A stretch of DNA of 64,000 nt from CAVUFH01 sp963740835 (GTDB lineage Bacteria > Actinomycetota > Acidimicrobiia > IMCC26256 > PALSA-610): NCBI GenBank assembly GCA_963740835.1, contig CAVUFH010000003.1, positions 248,001 through 312,000 of the forward strand, read 5' to 3'. Numbering within the stretch: position 1 is the stretch's first letter; every line of letters begins with the position of its first letter. Positions 43,441 to 52,390 of the stretch are shown in pieces. Below the pieces are notes generated by a model that ran no database searches, was not told the DNA's origin, and saw only the letters and a list, made by a program, of their open reading frames with translations. Made by a program: the position numbers and the translations under genes.

Positions 43441-44394
43441 ATGCAGGAGATGGAGGTTGCGCAGTTCTGCTCCACCTCCCACGTCGTGATCGTCGCGGGC
43501 AAGGGCGGCGTCGGGAAGACAACCGTGACAGCCGCGCTCGCGGTCACCGCGGCGCGCGCCGGTTTCAGGGTGCTGGTTGTCGAGGTCGAGGGCAAATCGG
43601 GGCTGCCCGCGATGTTCGGCGTGACTGCGCTCGGATACGACGAGACCGACCTCACGGCGGGCGTCCGGGCTCGGTTCCTCACTCCCGACGCCGCGCTCCT
43701 CGAATACCTCGAGTCGCACGGGATGCGCCGCATCTCGAAGCGCCTCGCGTCTTCCGGCGCGCTCGACGTCGTCTCGACCGCGGTGCCCGGAATGAAGGAC
43801 ATCCTCGTGCTCGGCAAGGTCAAGTCGCTGGAAGAAGGTGGCACGGCCGATCTGGTCATCGTGGACGCCCCCGCGGCCGGGCATGCCATCACATTCCTGC
43901 TCTCGGCGCGCGGCCTGCTCGACGCGGTGCGGGTCGGGCCGATCCGCAAACAGGCCGCCGACGTCGTGACGCTGCTCGAGGACCCGGCGCGGTGTCAGGT
44001 CGTGCTCGTGACAGTGCCGGAAGAAACGCCGGTGAGCGAGGCCATCGACACCGCATTCGCGATCGAGGACCGCGCCGGCGTCGCGCTCGGCCCGATCTTC
44101 GTGAACGCGTGCTTCCCTGCGCTCCCCAATGGCGTGCCGACCACCTCGGAACCGATCGTGGCCGATGCCGAGAAGCTCGACCGGTTCGTGTCCGCGCGCG
44201 AAGCCGCGGATCTCGCGCACGCGGCTGCCTTCCGCGCGGAACGGCACGCGATCCAGACCGAACAGATCGCCCGGTTATCGGCGCAGCTCCCGCTGCCGCA
44301 GATCCGCTTGCCGTTCATGTTCACGCCCGACCTCGGGGTCGCCGAGATCGACACCCTCGCCGACGCGATCACTGCGGGGATCCACGCCCTGTGA
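43441..44394 (+). CDS. Get3/ArsA-family ATPase, first of a pair
   Basis: 317 residues from ATG 43441 (ATG 43450 is in frame). The P-loop AGKGGVGKTTVTA has the signature lysine of the Get3/ArsA/MinD type; ADLVIVDAPAAGHA is the switch/Walker B segment. It is shorter than Get3 and probably dimerises with its partner 44391-45560. The mycobacterial pair Rv3679/Rv3680 has the same order. Roles proposed for that pair include stress tolerance; client proteins here are unknown. Confidence 0.87.
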   Translation: MQEMEVAQFCSTSHVVIVAGKGGVGKTTVTAALAVTAARAGFRVLVVEVEGKSGLPAMFGVTALGYDETDLTAGVRARFLTPDAALLEYLESHGMRRISKRLASSGALDVVSTAVPGMKDILVLGKVKSLEEGGTADLVIVDAPAAGHAITFLLSARGLLDAVRVGPIRKQAADVVTLLEDPARCQVVLVTVPEETPVSEAIDTAFAIEDRAGVALGPIFVNACFPALPNGVPTTSEPIVADAEKLDRFVSAREAADLAHAAAFRAERHAIQTEQIARLSAQLPLPQIRLPFMFTPDLGVAEIDTLADAITAGIHAL

Positions 44395-45560
44395 GCCGCA
44401 CGAACGACGCGAGCAGCATCGCCGAGATCGTGACGACGAGGCGCGTCGTCGTCTGTTGCGGAAGTGGCGGCGTCGGCAAGACCACGACCGCAGCCGTCAT
44501 CGCGCTCGAGGGCGCGCGGCAGGGACGCAACGCCTGCGTCGTCACGATCGATCCCGCGAAACGACTCGCGAACGCGCTCGGGCTCGAGCAGCTGTCCGAT
44601 ACGCCGAGCGAGATCGATCCGAGCCGCTGGCGCACGCCGGGTGCGGTCGCGGGCGGTCGCTTGTCTGCGTTGATGCTCGACACGAAGTCGACATTCGACC
44701 GGCTGGTGGTGCGCAATGCCGGTGATCCCGAGCAAGCGGACCGGATCCTGCACAACACCTTCTACCGGAACGTCTCCGGCGCGCTCGGCGGCACGCAGGA
44801 GTACATGGCGATGGAGAAGCTGCACGAGCTGCACGACGAAGGCGGCTTCGACCTCATCGTCGTCGACACGCCCCCGACGCGTCACGCGCTCGACTTCCTC
44901 GACGCGCCGCGACGGTTGATGCGGCTGCTCGACAACCGGATCTTCCGCTTGCTCATGGTGCCCACGCGCGCCTACCTGAAGGTCGCGAGCGCGGCCGTGC
45001 GCACGTTCTTACGCACGATCGCCAAGGTCGTCGGCTCCGAAGTCATCGAGGATGTCGTGGCATTCTTCCGTGCGTTCGAAGGGATGGAAGAGGGATTCCG
45101 CGAGCGCGCGCTCGCCGTCGAGCAGCTGCTCGCCGACCCGTCGACGGCATTCATCCTCGTCACCTCGCCGCGCCGAGACGCGATGGACGAAGCGGTGTTC
45201 TTCGCAGAACGACTCGTCGACCACGACCAGGAAGTCGCGGCGCTGATCGTGAACCGCGTCCATCCCTCGTTCGGCGACGAATTGCCCGCGGGCCTGCGCG
45301 CGCGATCCGATGGCTTGCGCGCCGATGCAACTGCGGATCCCGAAGTCGCGAACCGGCTCGCGATGCTCTACGACAACCTCGCCGACTTCCGCGCCATCGC
45401 GATCCACGAACGGGAGAACCTCGAAGGGCTGCGCGAACGACTCGGCTCCGCGAGCATCACATACGTCCCGTACCTCGCGCGTGACGTGTACGACTTCGGT
45501 GCGCTCCACGAAGTCGGCAAGGTCCTCCTCGGGGAACCGACCGGCGACGAGCTAGTTTGA
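44391..45560 (+). CDS. Get3/ArsA-family ATPase, second of a pair
   Basis: 389 residues from GTG 44391, whose start overlaps the first ATPase's stop (GTGA). The P-loop is GSGGVGKTTTAA; TIDPAKRLANALG and LIVVDTPPTRHALDFL are typical Get3/ArsA switches. The longer middle part is helical (IFRLLMVPTRAYLKVASAA), where Get3 has its client-binding subdomain. It is coupled to the first ATPase, so a heterodimer is likely. Confidence 0.9.
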   Translation: MSRTNDASSIAEIVTTRRVVVCCGSGGVGKTTTAAVIALEGARQGRNACVVTIDPAKRLANALGLEQLSDTPSEIDPSRWRTPGAVAGGRLSALMLDTKSTFDRLVVRNAGDPEQADRILHNTFYRNVSGALGGTQEYMAMEKLHELHDEGGFDLIVVDTPPTRHALDFLDAPRRLMRLLDNRIFRLLMVPTRAYLKVASAAVRTFLRTIAKVVGSEVIEDVVAFFRAFEGMEEGFRERALAVEQLLADPSTAFILVTSPRRDAMDEAVFFAERLVDHDQEVAALIVNRVHPSFGDELPAGLRARSDGLRADATADPEVANRLAMLYDNLADFRAIAIHERENLEGLRERLGSASITYVPYLARDVYDFGALHEVGKVLLGEPTGDELV

Positions 45561-45565
45561 CCGCG

Positions 45566-45943
45566 ATGAGCACGACGATTCTCGTGGCCGCGGATGCGCG
45601 CTGGGTGCGCGACCAGGTGCGCGGTGCGTTTGTCGGGCCCGATCAGCGGGTCGTCGAGGTCACGCGCGGCCAACAAGTCCGCAACGCCGTCAAGCAGGAG
45701 GAGCCCGACCTCGTCGTGCTCGACCTCCAGATCGGCAACATGGGCGGCGTGGCCGCTGCGCTCGATCTGCGCCTCGAGGAGTCCGGTGGCCGCCTGCCGC
45801 GGGCGACGATCCTGCTCCTCCTCGACCGCGACGCCGACAAGTTCCTCGGGCGCCGCGCCGACGTCGACGCGATGCTCGTCAAGCCCGTCGACGCGGGTGT
45901 GTTGCGCCGGGCCACGCGCCAGCTCCTCGAACGCGCCTCCTGA
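45566..45943 (+). CDS. Orphan single-domain receiver protein
   Basis: 125 residues from ATG 45566, six bases after the ATPase stop. Receiver-type fold: TTILVAADARWVRDQV, the phospho-acceptor strand LVVLDLQIGNMGG, and LVKPVDAGVL with the conserved Lys-Pro. There is no output domain and no histidine kinase nearby. It is in line with the Get3-like pair and the CysQ-type gene, which suggests it belongs to that operon. Confidence 0.8.
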   Translation: MSTTILVAADARWVRDQVRGAFVGPDQRVVEVTRGQQVRNAVKQEEPDLVVLDLQIGNMGGVAAALDLRLEESGGRLPRATILLLLDRDADKFLGRRADVDAMLVKPVDAGVLRRATRQLLERAS

Positions 45944-45955
45944 AGCAGGGATCAC

Positions 45956-46681
45956 ATGGACGATCATGAGCTCGCAGCTGTTGCCGCGCGCCGCGCCGGC
46001 GAGCTCCTCTTGCGGCTCCGCGCCGAGGGCGGCACCGGCGCGCAGGGCGACCGACAGGCCGATGACCTGATCCTGCCGTTCCTGCGCGAGCACCGACCCG
46101 ACGACGCCATCCTCTCCGAGGAGTCGAAGGACGATCCCGCCCGTCTCGACGCGGCACGCGTCTGGATCGTCGACCCGCTCGACGGCACGCGCGAATACGG
46201 CGAAGCCGGCCGCACCGACTGGGCCGTGCACGTCGCGCTGGTGGAGAACGAGACGCCGACCGCGTCCGCAGTCGCGCTGCCGGCCCAAGACCTCGTGCTT
46301 TCCACCGATCCCGCGCCCACGCTTGCGCCTGCGGTCGACGGCCCGATCCGAATCCTCGTGTCGCGCACCCGCCCGCCCGAGCTCGCGACGCGTCTGGCCG
46401 AGATGCTCGGCGCCGATCTCGTGCCGATGGGTTCGGCCGGCGCCAAGGCAACTGCGGTGCTGCTCGGTGCGGGTGACGTGTACGCACACGGCGGCGGCCA
46501 GTACGAGTGGGACTCCGCCGCGCCCGTCGGCGTCGCCAATGCGGCCGGGTGCCACACGTCGCGCCTCGACGGCTCACCGTTGCGCTACAACCAGCCCGAC
46601 CCGTACCTCCCGGACCTGCTCGTGTGCCGCCCCGAGCTGGCCGACCAGGTCCTCGCCGCGATCCGCGACGCCTCCGTTTGA
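45956..46681 (+). CDS. cysQ: CysQ-type 3'(2'),5'-bisphosphate nucleotidase / inositol monophosphatase family
   Basis: 241 residues from ATG 45956. Li-sensitive phosphatase signatures: ILSEESKDD, WIVDPLDGTREY (metal-binding DPLDGT) and EWDSAAPVGVANAAG. CysQ hydrolyses PAP from sulfate assimilation; a role on inositol phosphate is also possible. It starts 12 bp after the receiver gene and is followed by a GC hairpin. Confidence 0.87.
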   Translation: MDDHELAAVAARRAGELLLRLRAEGGTGAQGDRQADDLILPFLREHRPDDAILSEESKDDPARLDAARVWIVDPLDGTREYGEAGRTDWAVHVALVENETPTASAVALPAQDLVLSTDPAPTLAPAVDGPIRILVSRTRPPELATRLAEMLGADLVPMGSAGAKATAVLLGAGDVYAHGGGQYEWDSAAPVGVANAAGCHTSRLDGSPLRYNQPDPYLPDLLVCRPELADQVLAAIRDASV

Positions 46682-46687
46682 AGCGAC

Positions 46688-46706
46688 GCGGGGCGCACCG
46701 CCCCGC
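46688..46706 (+). terminator. GC stem-loop after cysQ
   Basis: GCGGGGCG (46688-46695) pairs perfectly with CGCCCCGC (46699-46706) around a CAC loop, starting 6 bp after the cysQ stop. It would end the ATPase-receiver-cysQ transcript before tRNA-Pro. No T-run follows. Confidence 0.55.
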
Positions 46707-46762
46707 CGAGCTTCAAACAGAAGGACGGTGGGAGCGGACCGCTACAGTGTCCAGGCTCACCA

Positions 46763-46837
46763 CGGGGTGTGGCGCAGCTTGGTTAGCGCGCAGCGTTCGG
46801 GACGCTGAGGCCCCGGGTTCAAATCCCGGCACCCCGA
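46763..46837 (+). tRNA. tRNA-Pro (anticodon CGG)
   Basis: 75 nt. Acceptor CGGGGTG pairs with CACCCCG; the anticodon stem CAGCG/CGCTG encloses TTCGGGA with anticodon CGG; the T-arm CCGGG TTCAAAT CCCGG is complete. The discriminator is A and CCA is not encoded. A TACAGT -10-like hexamer lies about 15 bp upstream. The 3' end faces a decayed integrase gene, so this tRNA is a likely integration target. Confidence 0.93.
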
Positions 46838-46923
46838 CTCTCGTTTCCGCGGGTCACGTTCGTTCCGGCGCCTGGCCTGCGCACGCTTCGACTGCGCCAA
46901 CCCCGCGACAGCCCCGCGGGTCG

Positions 46924-47975
46924 TCATGAATCGCTCGCCGAGAAGCACAGCGGCCGCGCGGTCCGCGTCAGTCGACGCCTGGCGTAGACCGCCAACGTCA
47001 GCCGCGGATCAGAGTGACCGAGGCGCGTCTGGGCGGCCTTGAGATCGACGCCGTCGAGACCCGCAGCGCGCGTCGCGGGCACCCAGACGCCCCGGCGCCA
47101 ATGCGAGTAGTCGAGCAGACCACCGTGAGGCGCCTCGAAAAGCAAGGCGTTCGCGTCCGTGGCGGTGAGCGCGCGTTGCTCGAGGAGCTCACGCAACATG
47201 TCGAGCAGCGGTTCGGGGATCGTCAGGGTGCGCCGCCCGGCTCGCGACTTCGGCGGTCCCGAGACATGGATGCCTCGCGGGCCACGCGTGATCTGTTCGG
47301 CGACGGTGAGCGTTCCTCTCAGCCACTGGACTGCGCCGACGCGCATCCCGGCCACTTCTCCCCATCGGAGGCCGAGGACCGCTCCGAGGTACGCCGTCGG
47401 TCCGTACGAAGGCCCGAGCGCGGATGCGAGGCGCTGCAGCTCGCCACCGTCAACCACGTGCGACGCGCGGTCACCGCCGCTGGAAGGCGCACACCGCGGC
47501 ATGGGCTACGGCCGATCATGTCGGTGGCCACGGCCGACGCCATGATCGCCCTCAAGGTGCCGTAATGCCGCTTCGTTGTGCGCGGCGCCTATTTCCCCGA
47601 CCATTCGACGACGAGCCGACGCACGTCCGCAGGTGTGATGGACCCGACCGGCTGATCTCCGAACGCGGGCGTGAGGTGCACGCGCACGATCGTCTCGTCG
47701 CGCGCATATGCCGAGGGCCGTTTGCCTGGTTGCGCGAGCCATGCCGACGCCGACGCCGACGCTCGGAATGTCACGCTCGCCGAGCGCGGGTCGATCCAAA
47801 CACCGCGCATGAGATCGGCCTCGACGGTCCTGCGATAACGCTCCGCGTCGCGACGGCGCGCGAACCAACGCTGACGTTCCTTGCCATCGGGCGCTCGGTA
47901 TCGAACGACATATCGAGTCTCGCCCTTCGTCGTTCGTTGCGTCGTCAGGTGCGCCACGACTTCCGTCTCCGACAC
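46924..47975 (-). pseudogene. Decayed tyrosine recombinase (phage-type integrase)
   Basis: The start ATG 47975 reads an integrase N-terminus (TRYVVRYRAPDGKERQRWF, then VRVHLTPAFGD). It is interrupted by TAG at 47589-47591 (WSGK*APRT), resumes in frame (RAIMASAVATDMIGRSPCRGVRL), shifts frame near 47462 and continues VVDGGELQRLASALG and LRWGEVAGMRVGAV. Near the end GLDGVDLKAAQTRLGHSDPRLTLAVYA lacks the catalytic HxLRH segment, a deletion of roughly 16 residues. Three independent lesions mark it as dead. It lies 3' of tRNA-Pro, as expected for an element integrated there. Confidence 0.85.
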
Positions 47976-47993
47976 GAACGCTACGCGCGCGCG

Positions 47994-48242
47994 TCAACCT
48001 GCTCGCAGGCGCTCGACGTACGACTGCAGCGCGTCAACGGGCACGCGTCGGCGACGGCCAATGTGGACAGTCTCGAGCTGGTCCGCAGCAATGAGCTCTT
48101 AGAGCATGCTCCGGCCGACAGCGAGCACGCGGGCTGCCTCCTCGACCGATACGAGCAACGGGGCAACCGTCCGGCCGCGAGCATCGTCGGCTCGGGATTC
48201 CTTGGTGGCGACGCCTGCTTCCTCGTCGCTGCGTGTCCGCAT
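47994..48242 (-). pseudogene. Excisionase-like HTH protein with an internal stop
   Basis: From ATG 48242: an N-terminal tail, then LLVSVEEAARVLAVGRSML followed by TAA (48099-48101) where Tyr is expected, then ELIAADQLETVHIGRRRRVP and a stop at 47994. This is the HTH_17/excisionase fold with a nonsense mutation in the recognition helix. It is 18 bp upstream of the integrase remnant on the same strand, the usual xis-int order. Confidence 0.8.
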
Positions 48243-48570
48243 GGGGATCCTCTCTCGCGCTGATGTTCGTCACTCGGAACTAAGCGCGTTTCGAGGGCAT
48301 CTCGTGACAGATGGGAAACGGAAATCTTCTTGGGACTCGCGTCACGCAGCCGATCGACTCGTCGAGTACTCGAGGCACGCCACCACGATCATCACGAAAT
48401 CTCTCCCAATCGCTCCCTGACTCTCAACCTCGTACCTCTCCCACCCCGTTCTCGCGACCTCCTCACCGCACGACTCCGCCGCCCCCGCACGCGTTTACCC
48501 CTGCACAAGAACTGCCCCTCAAGCCGACACAGACTTACAGGTTTCTTTTGTGACAACGGATGTGTGGCCG
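48243..48570. other. Gene-free stretch beside the decayed element
   Basis: About 330 bp with no supported gene. It is richer in pyrimidines and less GC-biased than the surroundings (runs such as CTCTCCCAATCGCTCCC). No duplicate of the tRNA-Pro 3' end, which would mark the far attachment site, was seen here. It may be leftover element DNA. Confidence 0.4.
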
Positions 48571-49938
48571 TTACGGCGGGCTTTCGGCTGCGACCAGCCC
48601 GCTCGGCCGTCCGCTGACAATCCGGGCCAACCCGAGGAACGTCGAACGTCCCCAGCCGGGCCGCAGCGCGGCGGGTGAGAGGCCGAGGTGATGGGCAGAA
48701 ATGCGCACCGTCAAGGCGCGCGGACGCGACCCGAAGCGCAGCGGCGGGATCAGTTCGACTGCTTCGCCGTCCACGCCCGCCGCCACCATGTCGTCCGCGG
48801 CCACCTCGAAGTCGGGTAGCTGCGTGGTCTGCCAGCCGGGGAACTGGTCGAGCTGCCCCGCCGCTTCGGCCGCGACGAAGTGCGTCACGTCGTTCGGACT
48901 CCTGAGGAGCAGCACGGCCGCGCCGAGCACACCGCGATCGAGGCGTGGACGCGTGCCGAGTCCGGCGAGGCTCTTCAGGCGGTACGGGTTGTTGGAGACG
49001 AGCACGATTTGGGGATTGTCGACGACCGCGCCGCCCGGCATGTACGCCTGCAGCCCCGACGGCGGGGCGTCGGGTCCGAGCAGCGTCGGCAGCATCTTGG
49101 CGGCCGTTCGCAACTTGGCGTCGCGATATTCGTCCGACGCCACGATCTCCGCGTAGACCCCGAGCGACACGTTGTTGACGAACACCCGCCCGTTGACGTC
49201 GGCCAGGTCGATACGAGCCTGGCGCGCCGCGCCGTAGGCGTCGAGTGATCCGACGACGTCGTCGCGGTCGACGCCGAGATCGAGCGCGAAGTGATTGCGC
49301 GTGCCGGCGGGCACGCACACGAACGGGAGATCGTGAGCAGCCGCGACCGCAGCGACGACGGCTTGCGAGCCATCCCCACCGGCCATCCCGATCACATCCA
49401 CGCCCCGAGCGACCGCATCCTCGGCAAGCGCGCGCAGATCGTCGCCGGGAGCGAGCAAGACCGGTTCGATGCCCCGACGTACGCACTCACCCTGGAGGTC
49501 GAACCGCTCGACCTTGCCGCCCCCCGACTTCGCGTTCATCAGCAGCACGCCGTGCCGCGCGCGCGTCGCCGGACTCCACCGGCGGGCGACGGCGGATCGG
49601 ATTTCCCACGCCAACGCCCACATGCCCGCGCCACTCGTGATTGCGATCGTCGCCACGACGACTACCAACTGGCTCGCGCTTCGTCCGGACGCCATCAGTG
49701 CCACGACGCCGCCCACCACCCCGAGGGCGGCGAGCGCGGCGATCCGGCCCCGCCAGCGTGGGCGGGTCGCGCCGATCCACGTCAAGGGGACGCCGACCCC
49801 CACGGCCACGAACGCGACCAGCCCGAGCACCGGATCGTCGACGACCGAGACAAGCAACTGGACCGCCAACGCGAGGTAGCCGATCAACGCCACCGTCGCC
49901 ACGACCCGTGCGCGGACAGGCGGCGAGTGCGATGCCAC
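48571..49938 (-). CDS. Diacylglycerol/lipid-kinase-family protein with N-terminal membrane helices
   Basis: 455 residues from GTG 49938. Four N-terminal hydrophobic segments are followed by a DagK/NAD-kinase-fold catalytic domain: LLMNAKSGGGKVERF, GMAGGDGSQAV (GGDGT-type loop), PAGTRNHFALDLG and VNNVSLGVYAE. It likely phosphorylates a diacylglycerol or sphingoid lipid in the membrane. It starts 9 bp after the UbiB-type kinase stop and is probably in the same operon. Confidence 0.88.
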   Translation of the reverse strand: MASHSPPVRARVVATVALIGYLALAVQLLVSVVDDPVLGLVAFVAVGVGVPLTWIGATRPRWRGRIAALAALGVVGGVVALMASGRSASQLVVVVATIAITSGAGMWALAWEIRSAVARRWSPATRARHGVLLMNAKSGGGKVERFDLQGECVRRGIEPVLLAPGDDLRALAEDAVARGVDVIGMAGGDGSQAVVAAVAAAHDLPFVCVPAGTRNHFALDLGVDRDDVVGSLDAYGAARQARIDLADVNGRVFVNNVSLGVYAEIVASDEYRDAKLRTAAKMLPTLLGPDAPPSGLQAYMPGGAVVDNPQIVLVSNNPYRLKSLAGLGTRPRLDRGVLGAAVLLLRSPNDVTHFVAAEAAGQLDQFPGWQTTQLPDFEVAADDMVAAGVDGEAVELIPPLRFGSRPRALTVRISAHHLGLSPAALRPGWGRSTFLGLARIVSGRPSGLVAAESPP

Positions 49939-49947
49939 GATGACGCC

Positions 49948-51666
49948 TCAGGAGGCGTCGCGGGCGTGTCGTCGCGATTCCGCGAGCTCGCGGGCGCGGC
50001 TGACCCACGTCTTGTGCTCGCGTCGGCGCCGGACGAGTCGTTGCCAGGTGAGCACGCCGACGCCGGCCGCGACCAGTCCCGGCAGCGAAATCGGCCCGAC
50101 GGTGGGACTGGTGCGACGCGAGAACAGCTGCGCGGATGCGAGCACCGACGCGGACGCGACGAGGCCATCGACGAGATGATCGACCGCGCCATCGGCATCG
50201 TGGACGCGGAAGTCGATGGCGAGTCGACCGGCGCGGATCTGCTGCACGATCTCCTCGATGTCGCCGGGCAGGGATGCAGCCAGGCGGTCCCAGCCTCGAA
50301 TCGTTCGGCCCGCATGTCGGGCGAGACGCCGCGGGTCGAACCGCTCGGCCAGCAACTTCTTCGTGTGCGGCTGGAGCAACTCGGTGACTCTGACGTCGGT
50401 GTCGAGCCCGCGCCCGAGGCCTTGGAGCTGCAGCATGACCCGGAACAGCAGTGACAAGTCGGCCGGCATCACGAGGCCGTTGTCGTGCAGCAGCTCCATG
50501 CCCGTGTTGATGATCGCAGCCATGTCGAGTTGACCGACACCGATGAAGAGGTAGTGGTTCAGCCACACGTCGATCTGCGATCGCAGCTTGTTCATGTCGA
50601 CGGTCGGCGGCGGCGTGGTGATCTCGACGATGACGTCGATGAAGCCATCGATGTCATTGGTTCCCGCGGCGATCGCCAGATCCTCGAGTTGGCGTTTGCG
50701 CATCGAAGAGATGCGACCGACGTCTCCGAAATCGAGGATCGCGATGTGTGTCCCGTCGGGAATCAGGAGGTTCCCCGGTTGGGGATCGGCGTGATAGAGC
50801 GAATCCCGGAAGATCATCTCGAGGTATATCTCGGCCGCGCGTCGCACAAGCGCGTCGACGTCCCACCCCGTCGCCTCCACGCTCGCACGATCGGCGAAGG
50901 GTGCGCCCGAGATCAAGCTCATCGTGAGCACGCGCCGCCGCGACCGTTCTGGATACGGCCTCGGGACGACGACGTCGGGCTCGTCGGCGAAGTTCACGGT
51001 GAAGCGCTGGAGATTCTGCAGCTCCTGCGACAAATCGATTGCGTCGTGGAGCATCTGCGAGAACTCGGCAACGATCACCGTGGGTCGCAGCTGCGCGATC
51101 CCGGGGTCCTCGTTTTCGAGATAGGCCGCGATCGCTTCCATGAGCTCGAGATCCGCGAGCACGCGGTGCTCCACGCCATCGTGGAGCACCTTCACCGCCA
51201 CCGCCGTCCCGTCGGGCAATGTCGCCCGGTGCACCTGCGCAACCGACCCCGACGCCATCGGCTCCGGGTCGAACGAGCCGAAGAGGTCAGACACCGCGGC
51301 GCCCAGCTCGCGTTCGACCAGGGCCTGCGCGATACCGGGAGGATCCGGCGCGACCGTCGCCTGCAGCTTTCCCAGCTCCTCGGCGACGTCGTCACCGACA
51401 ACATCCGGTCGCAGGCTCAGCATCTGGCCGAACTTGACCCAGGTCGTGCCCAACTCGGTCAACGCCCGCCGCAACCGCTCGCCGTCGGACATCGAAACGA
51501 TCTGCGGGTCGACGTGGCGGTCGACGAGCCCCTGCATGACGCGTGTGCTGACCAGCCCGCTTCCACGCTGCACCCACGCCGCGAACCCGTACTTCGCGAA
51601 CACGCTGGCAATCTCGTCGAGTCGCGCGCGATGGCGCATCAAAGTGGCAGGCAATCCCGGCATCAC
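49948..51666 (-). CDS. ABC1/UbiB/AarF-family atypical kinase
   Basis: 572 residues from ATG 51666. UbiB signatures: WVKFGQMLSLRPD (KxGQ), the Ala-rich loop MASGSVAQVH replacing the P-loop, HADPQPGNLL and the metal-binding DFGDVG. C-terminal hydrophobic segments (VGPISLPGLVAAGVGVL) anchor it. These proteins assist isoprenoid-quinone or lipid metabolism. The downstream lipid kinase is likely co-expressed. Confidence 0.92.
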   Translation of the reverse strand: MMPGLPATLMRHRARLDEIASVFAKYGFAAWVQRGSGLVSTRVMQGLVDRHVDPQIVSMSDGERLRRALTELGTTWVKFGQMLSLRPDVVGDDVAEELGKLQATVAPDPPGIAQALVERELGAAVSDLFGSFDPEPMASGSVAQVHRATLPDGTAVAVKVLHDGVEHRVLADLELMEAIAAYLENEDPGIAQLRPTVIVAEFSQMLHDAIDLSQELQNLQRFTVNFADEPDVVVPRPYPERSRRRVLTMSLISGAPFADRASVEATGWDVDALVRRAAEIYLEMIFRDSLYHADPQPGNLLIPDGTHIAILDFGDVGRISSMRKRQLEDLAIAAGTNDIDGFIDVIVEITTPPPTVDMNKLRSQIDVWLNHYLFIGVGQLDMAAIINTGMELLHDNGLVMPADLSLLFRVMLQLQGLGRGLDTDVRVTELLQPHTKKLLAERFDPRRLARHAGRTIRGWDRLAASLPGDIEEIVQQIRAGRLAIDFRVHDADGAVDHLVDGLVASASVLASAQLFSRRTSPTVGPISLPGLVAAGVGVLTWQRLVRRRREHKTWVSRARELAESRRHARDAS

Positions 51667-51700
51667 TCATTCCTCCTCATCGCCCTCAGCATGGCCCGCA

Positions 51701-52351
51701 CTACCAGCGTGCGTCGGGGAGGCGGAGTCGGGCGAGGCGCCGCGACTGGGCGGCGGGGAGGCCGAGGAAACGCAGGGACGCCTCGGTGAGTTCGTCAACG
51801 GAGGTTTCGGTGACCCGCTCGGGGTTGCGCGCGTGCAGTCGAAGGAGGCCGAGGAGTCCGCCGGCGATGGCGCTGAGCGCAACCTCCGCGTCCGGGATCG
51901 TGAAGCGGCCGGCGGCCTGGCCGGCGCGGATGTCACGCAAGGCGCGGGGTGCGAGCCCGCGGGGCGCGTCGAGGAGGTCGAGGCCGACGCCGGTGATGAA
52001 GGCGGCGATTTCGGGGTGGGTCCAGGCGAGGCGCCCGGAGATGCGCAGCGAGGTGGCAAACACCTCGGCTGGATCGTCGAGACCGGCGCATGCGGCCTCG
52101 ATCATTTGCGCCCAGCGCTCGAGTACCTCTTCCGACGCGGTCTGGAAAAGTTCTTCCTTGCCGGCGAAGTGGTTGTAGAAGGAGCCGAAGCCGATGTCGG
52201 CGGCGTCGGTGATCTCTTGGATGCTCGCCCGTTCTCCCCGGCCTTCGGCGATGAGCCGGATGGCGGCGTCGACGAGCGCCTGGCGGGTGCGGGCCTTCCG
52301 GCGATGGAGTCGGTTGGCGCCGACCGCGCCGTTGCTTGTCGCCGTGTCCAC
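51701..52351 (-). CDS. TetR-family transcriptional regulator
   Basis: 216 residues from GTG 52351 with AAGGAGAG upstream. The HTH is ASIQEITDAADIGFGSFYNHF, preceded by ARTRQALVDAAIRLI. The C-terminal domain contains DPAEVFATSLRISGRLAW. It is 34 bp upstream of the UbiB gene in the same direction and may control the UbiB-lipid-kinase operon and itself via the inverted repeat at 52375-52390. Confidence 0.88.
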   Translation of the reverse strand: MDTATSNGAVGANRLHRRKARTRQALVDAAIRLIAEGRGERASIQEITDAADIGFGSFYNHFAGKEELFQTASEEVLERWAQMIEAACAGLDDPAEVFATSLRISGRLAWTHPEIAAFITGVGLDLLDAPRGLAPRALRDIRAGQAAGRFTIPDAEVALSAIAGGLLGLLRLHARNPERVTETSVDELTEASLRFLGLPAAQSRRLARLRLPDARW

Positions 52352-52374
52352 TGTGCTCTCCTTAGCGAGGCGAT

Positions 52375-52390
52375 CAATCACTACTGATTG
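52375..52390. promoter_or_regulatory. Inverted repeat upstream of TetR
   Basis: CAATCA - CTAC - TGATTG, perfect 6-bp arms, 23 bp upstream of the TetR start. The position and symmetry fit an autoregulatory operator of the TetR at 51701-52351. Confidence 0.5.

Noticed and set aside
41944..44247. One 855-residue minus-strand protein spanning WhiB and NfeD
   Set aside because: It is WhiB, the first part of NfeD and antisense sequence of the first ATPase joined only because no stop intervenes; each real gene has its own start and family motif.
46838..48570. A duplicated tRNA-Pro 3' end marking an attachment site
   Set aside because: No copy of the T-arm/acceptor sequence was found downstream within this stretch.
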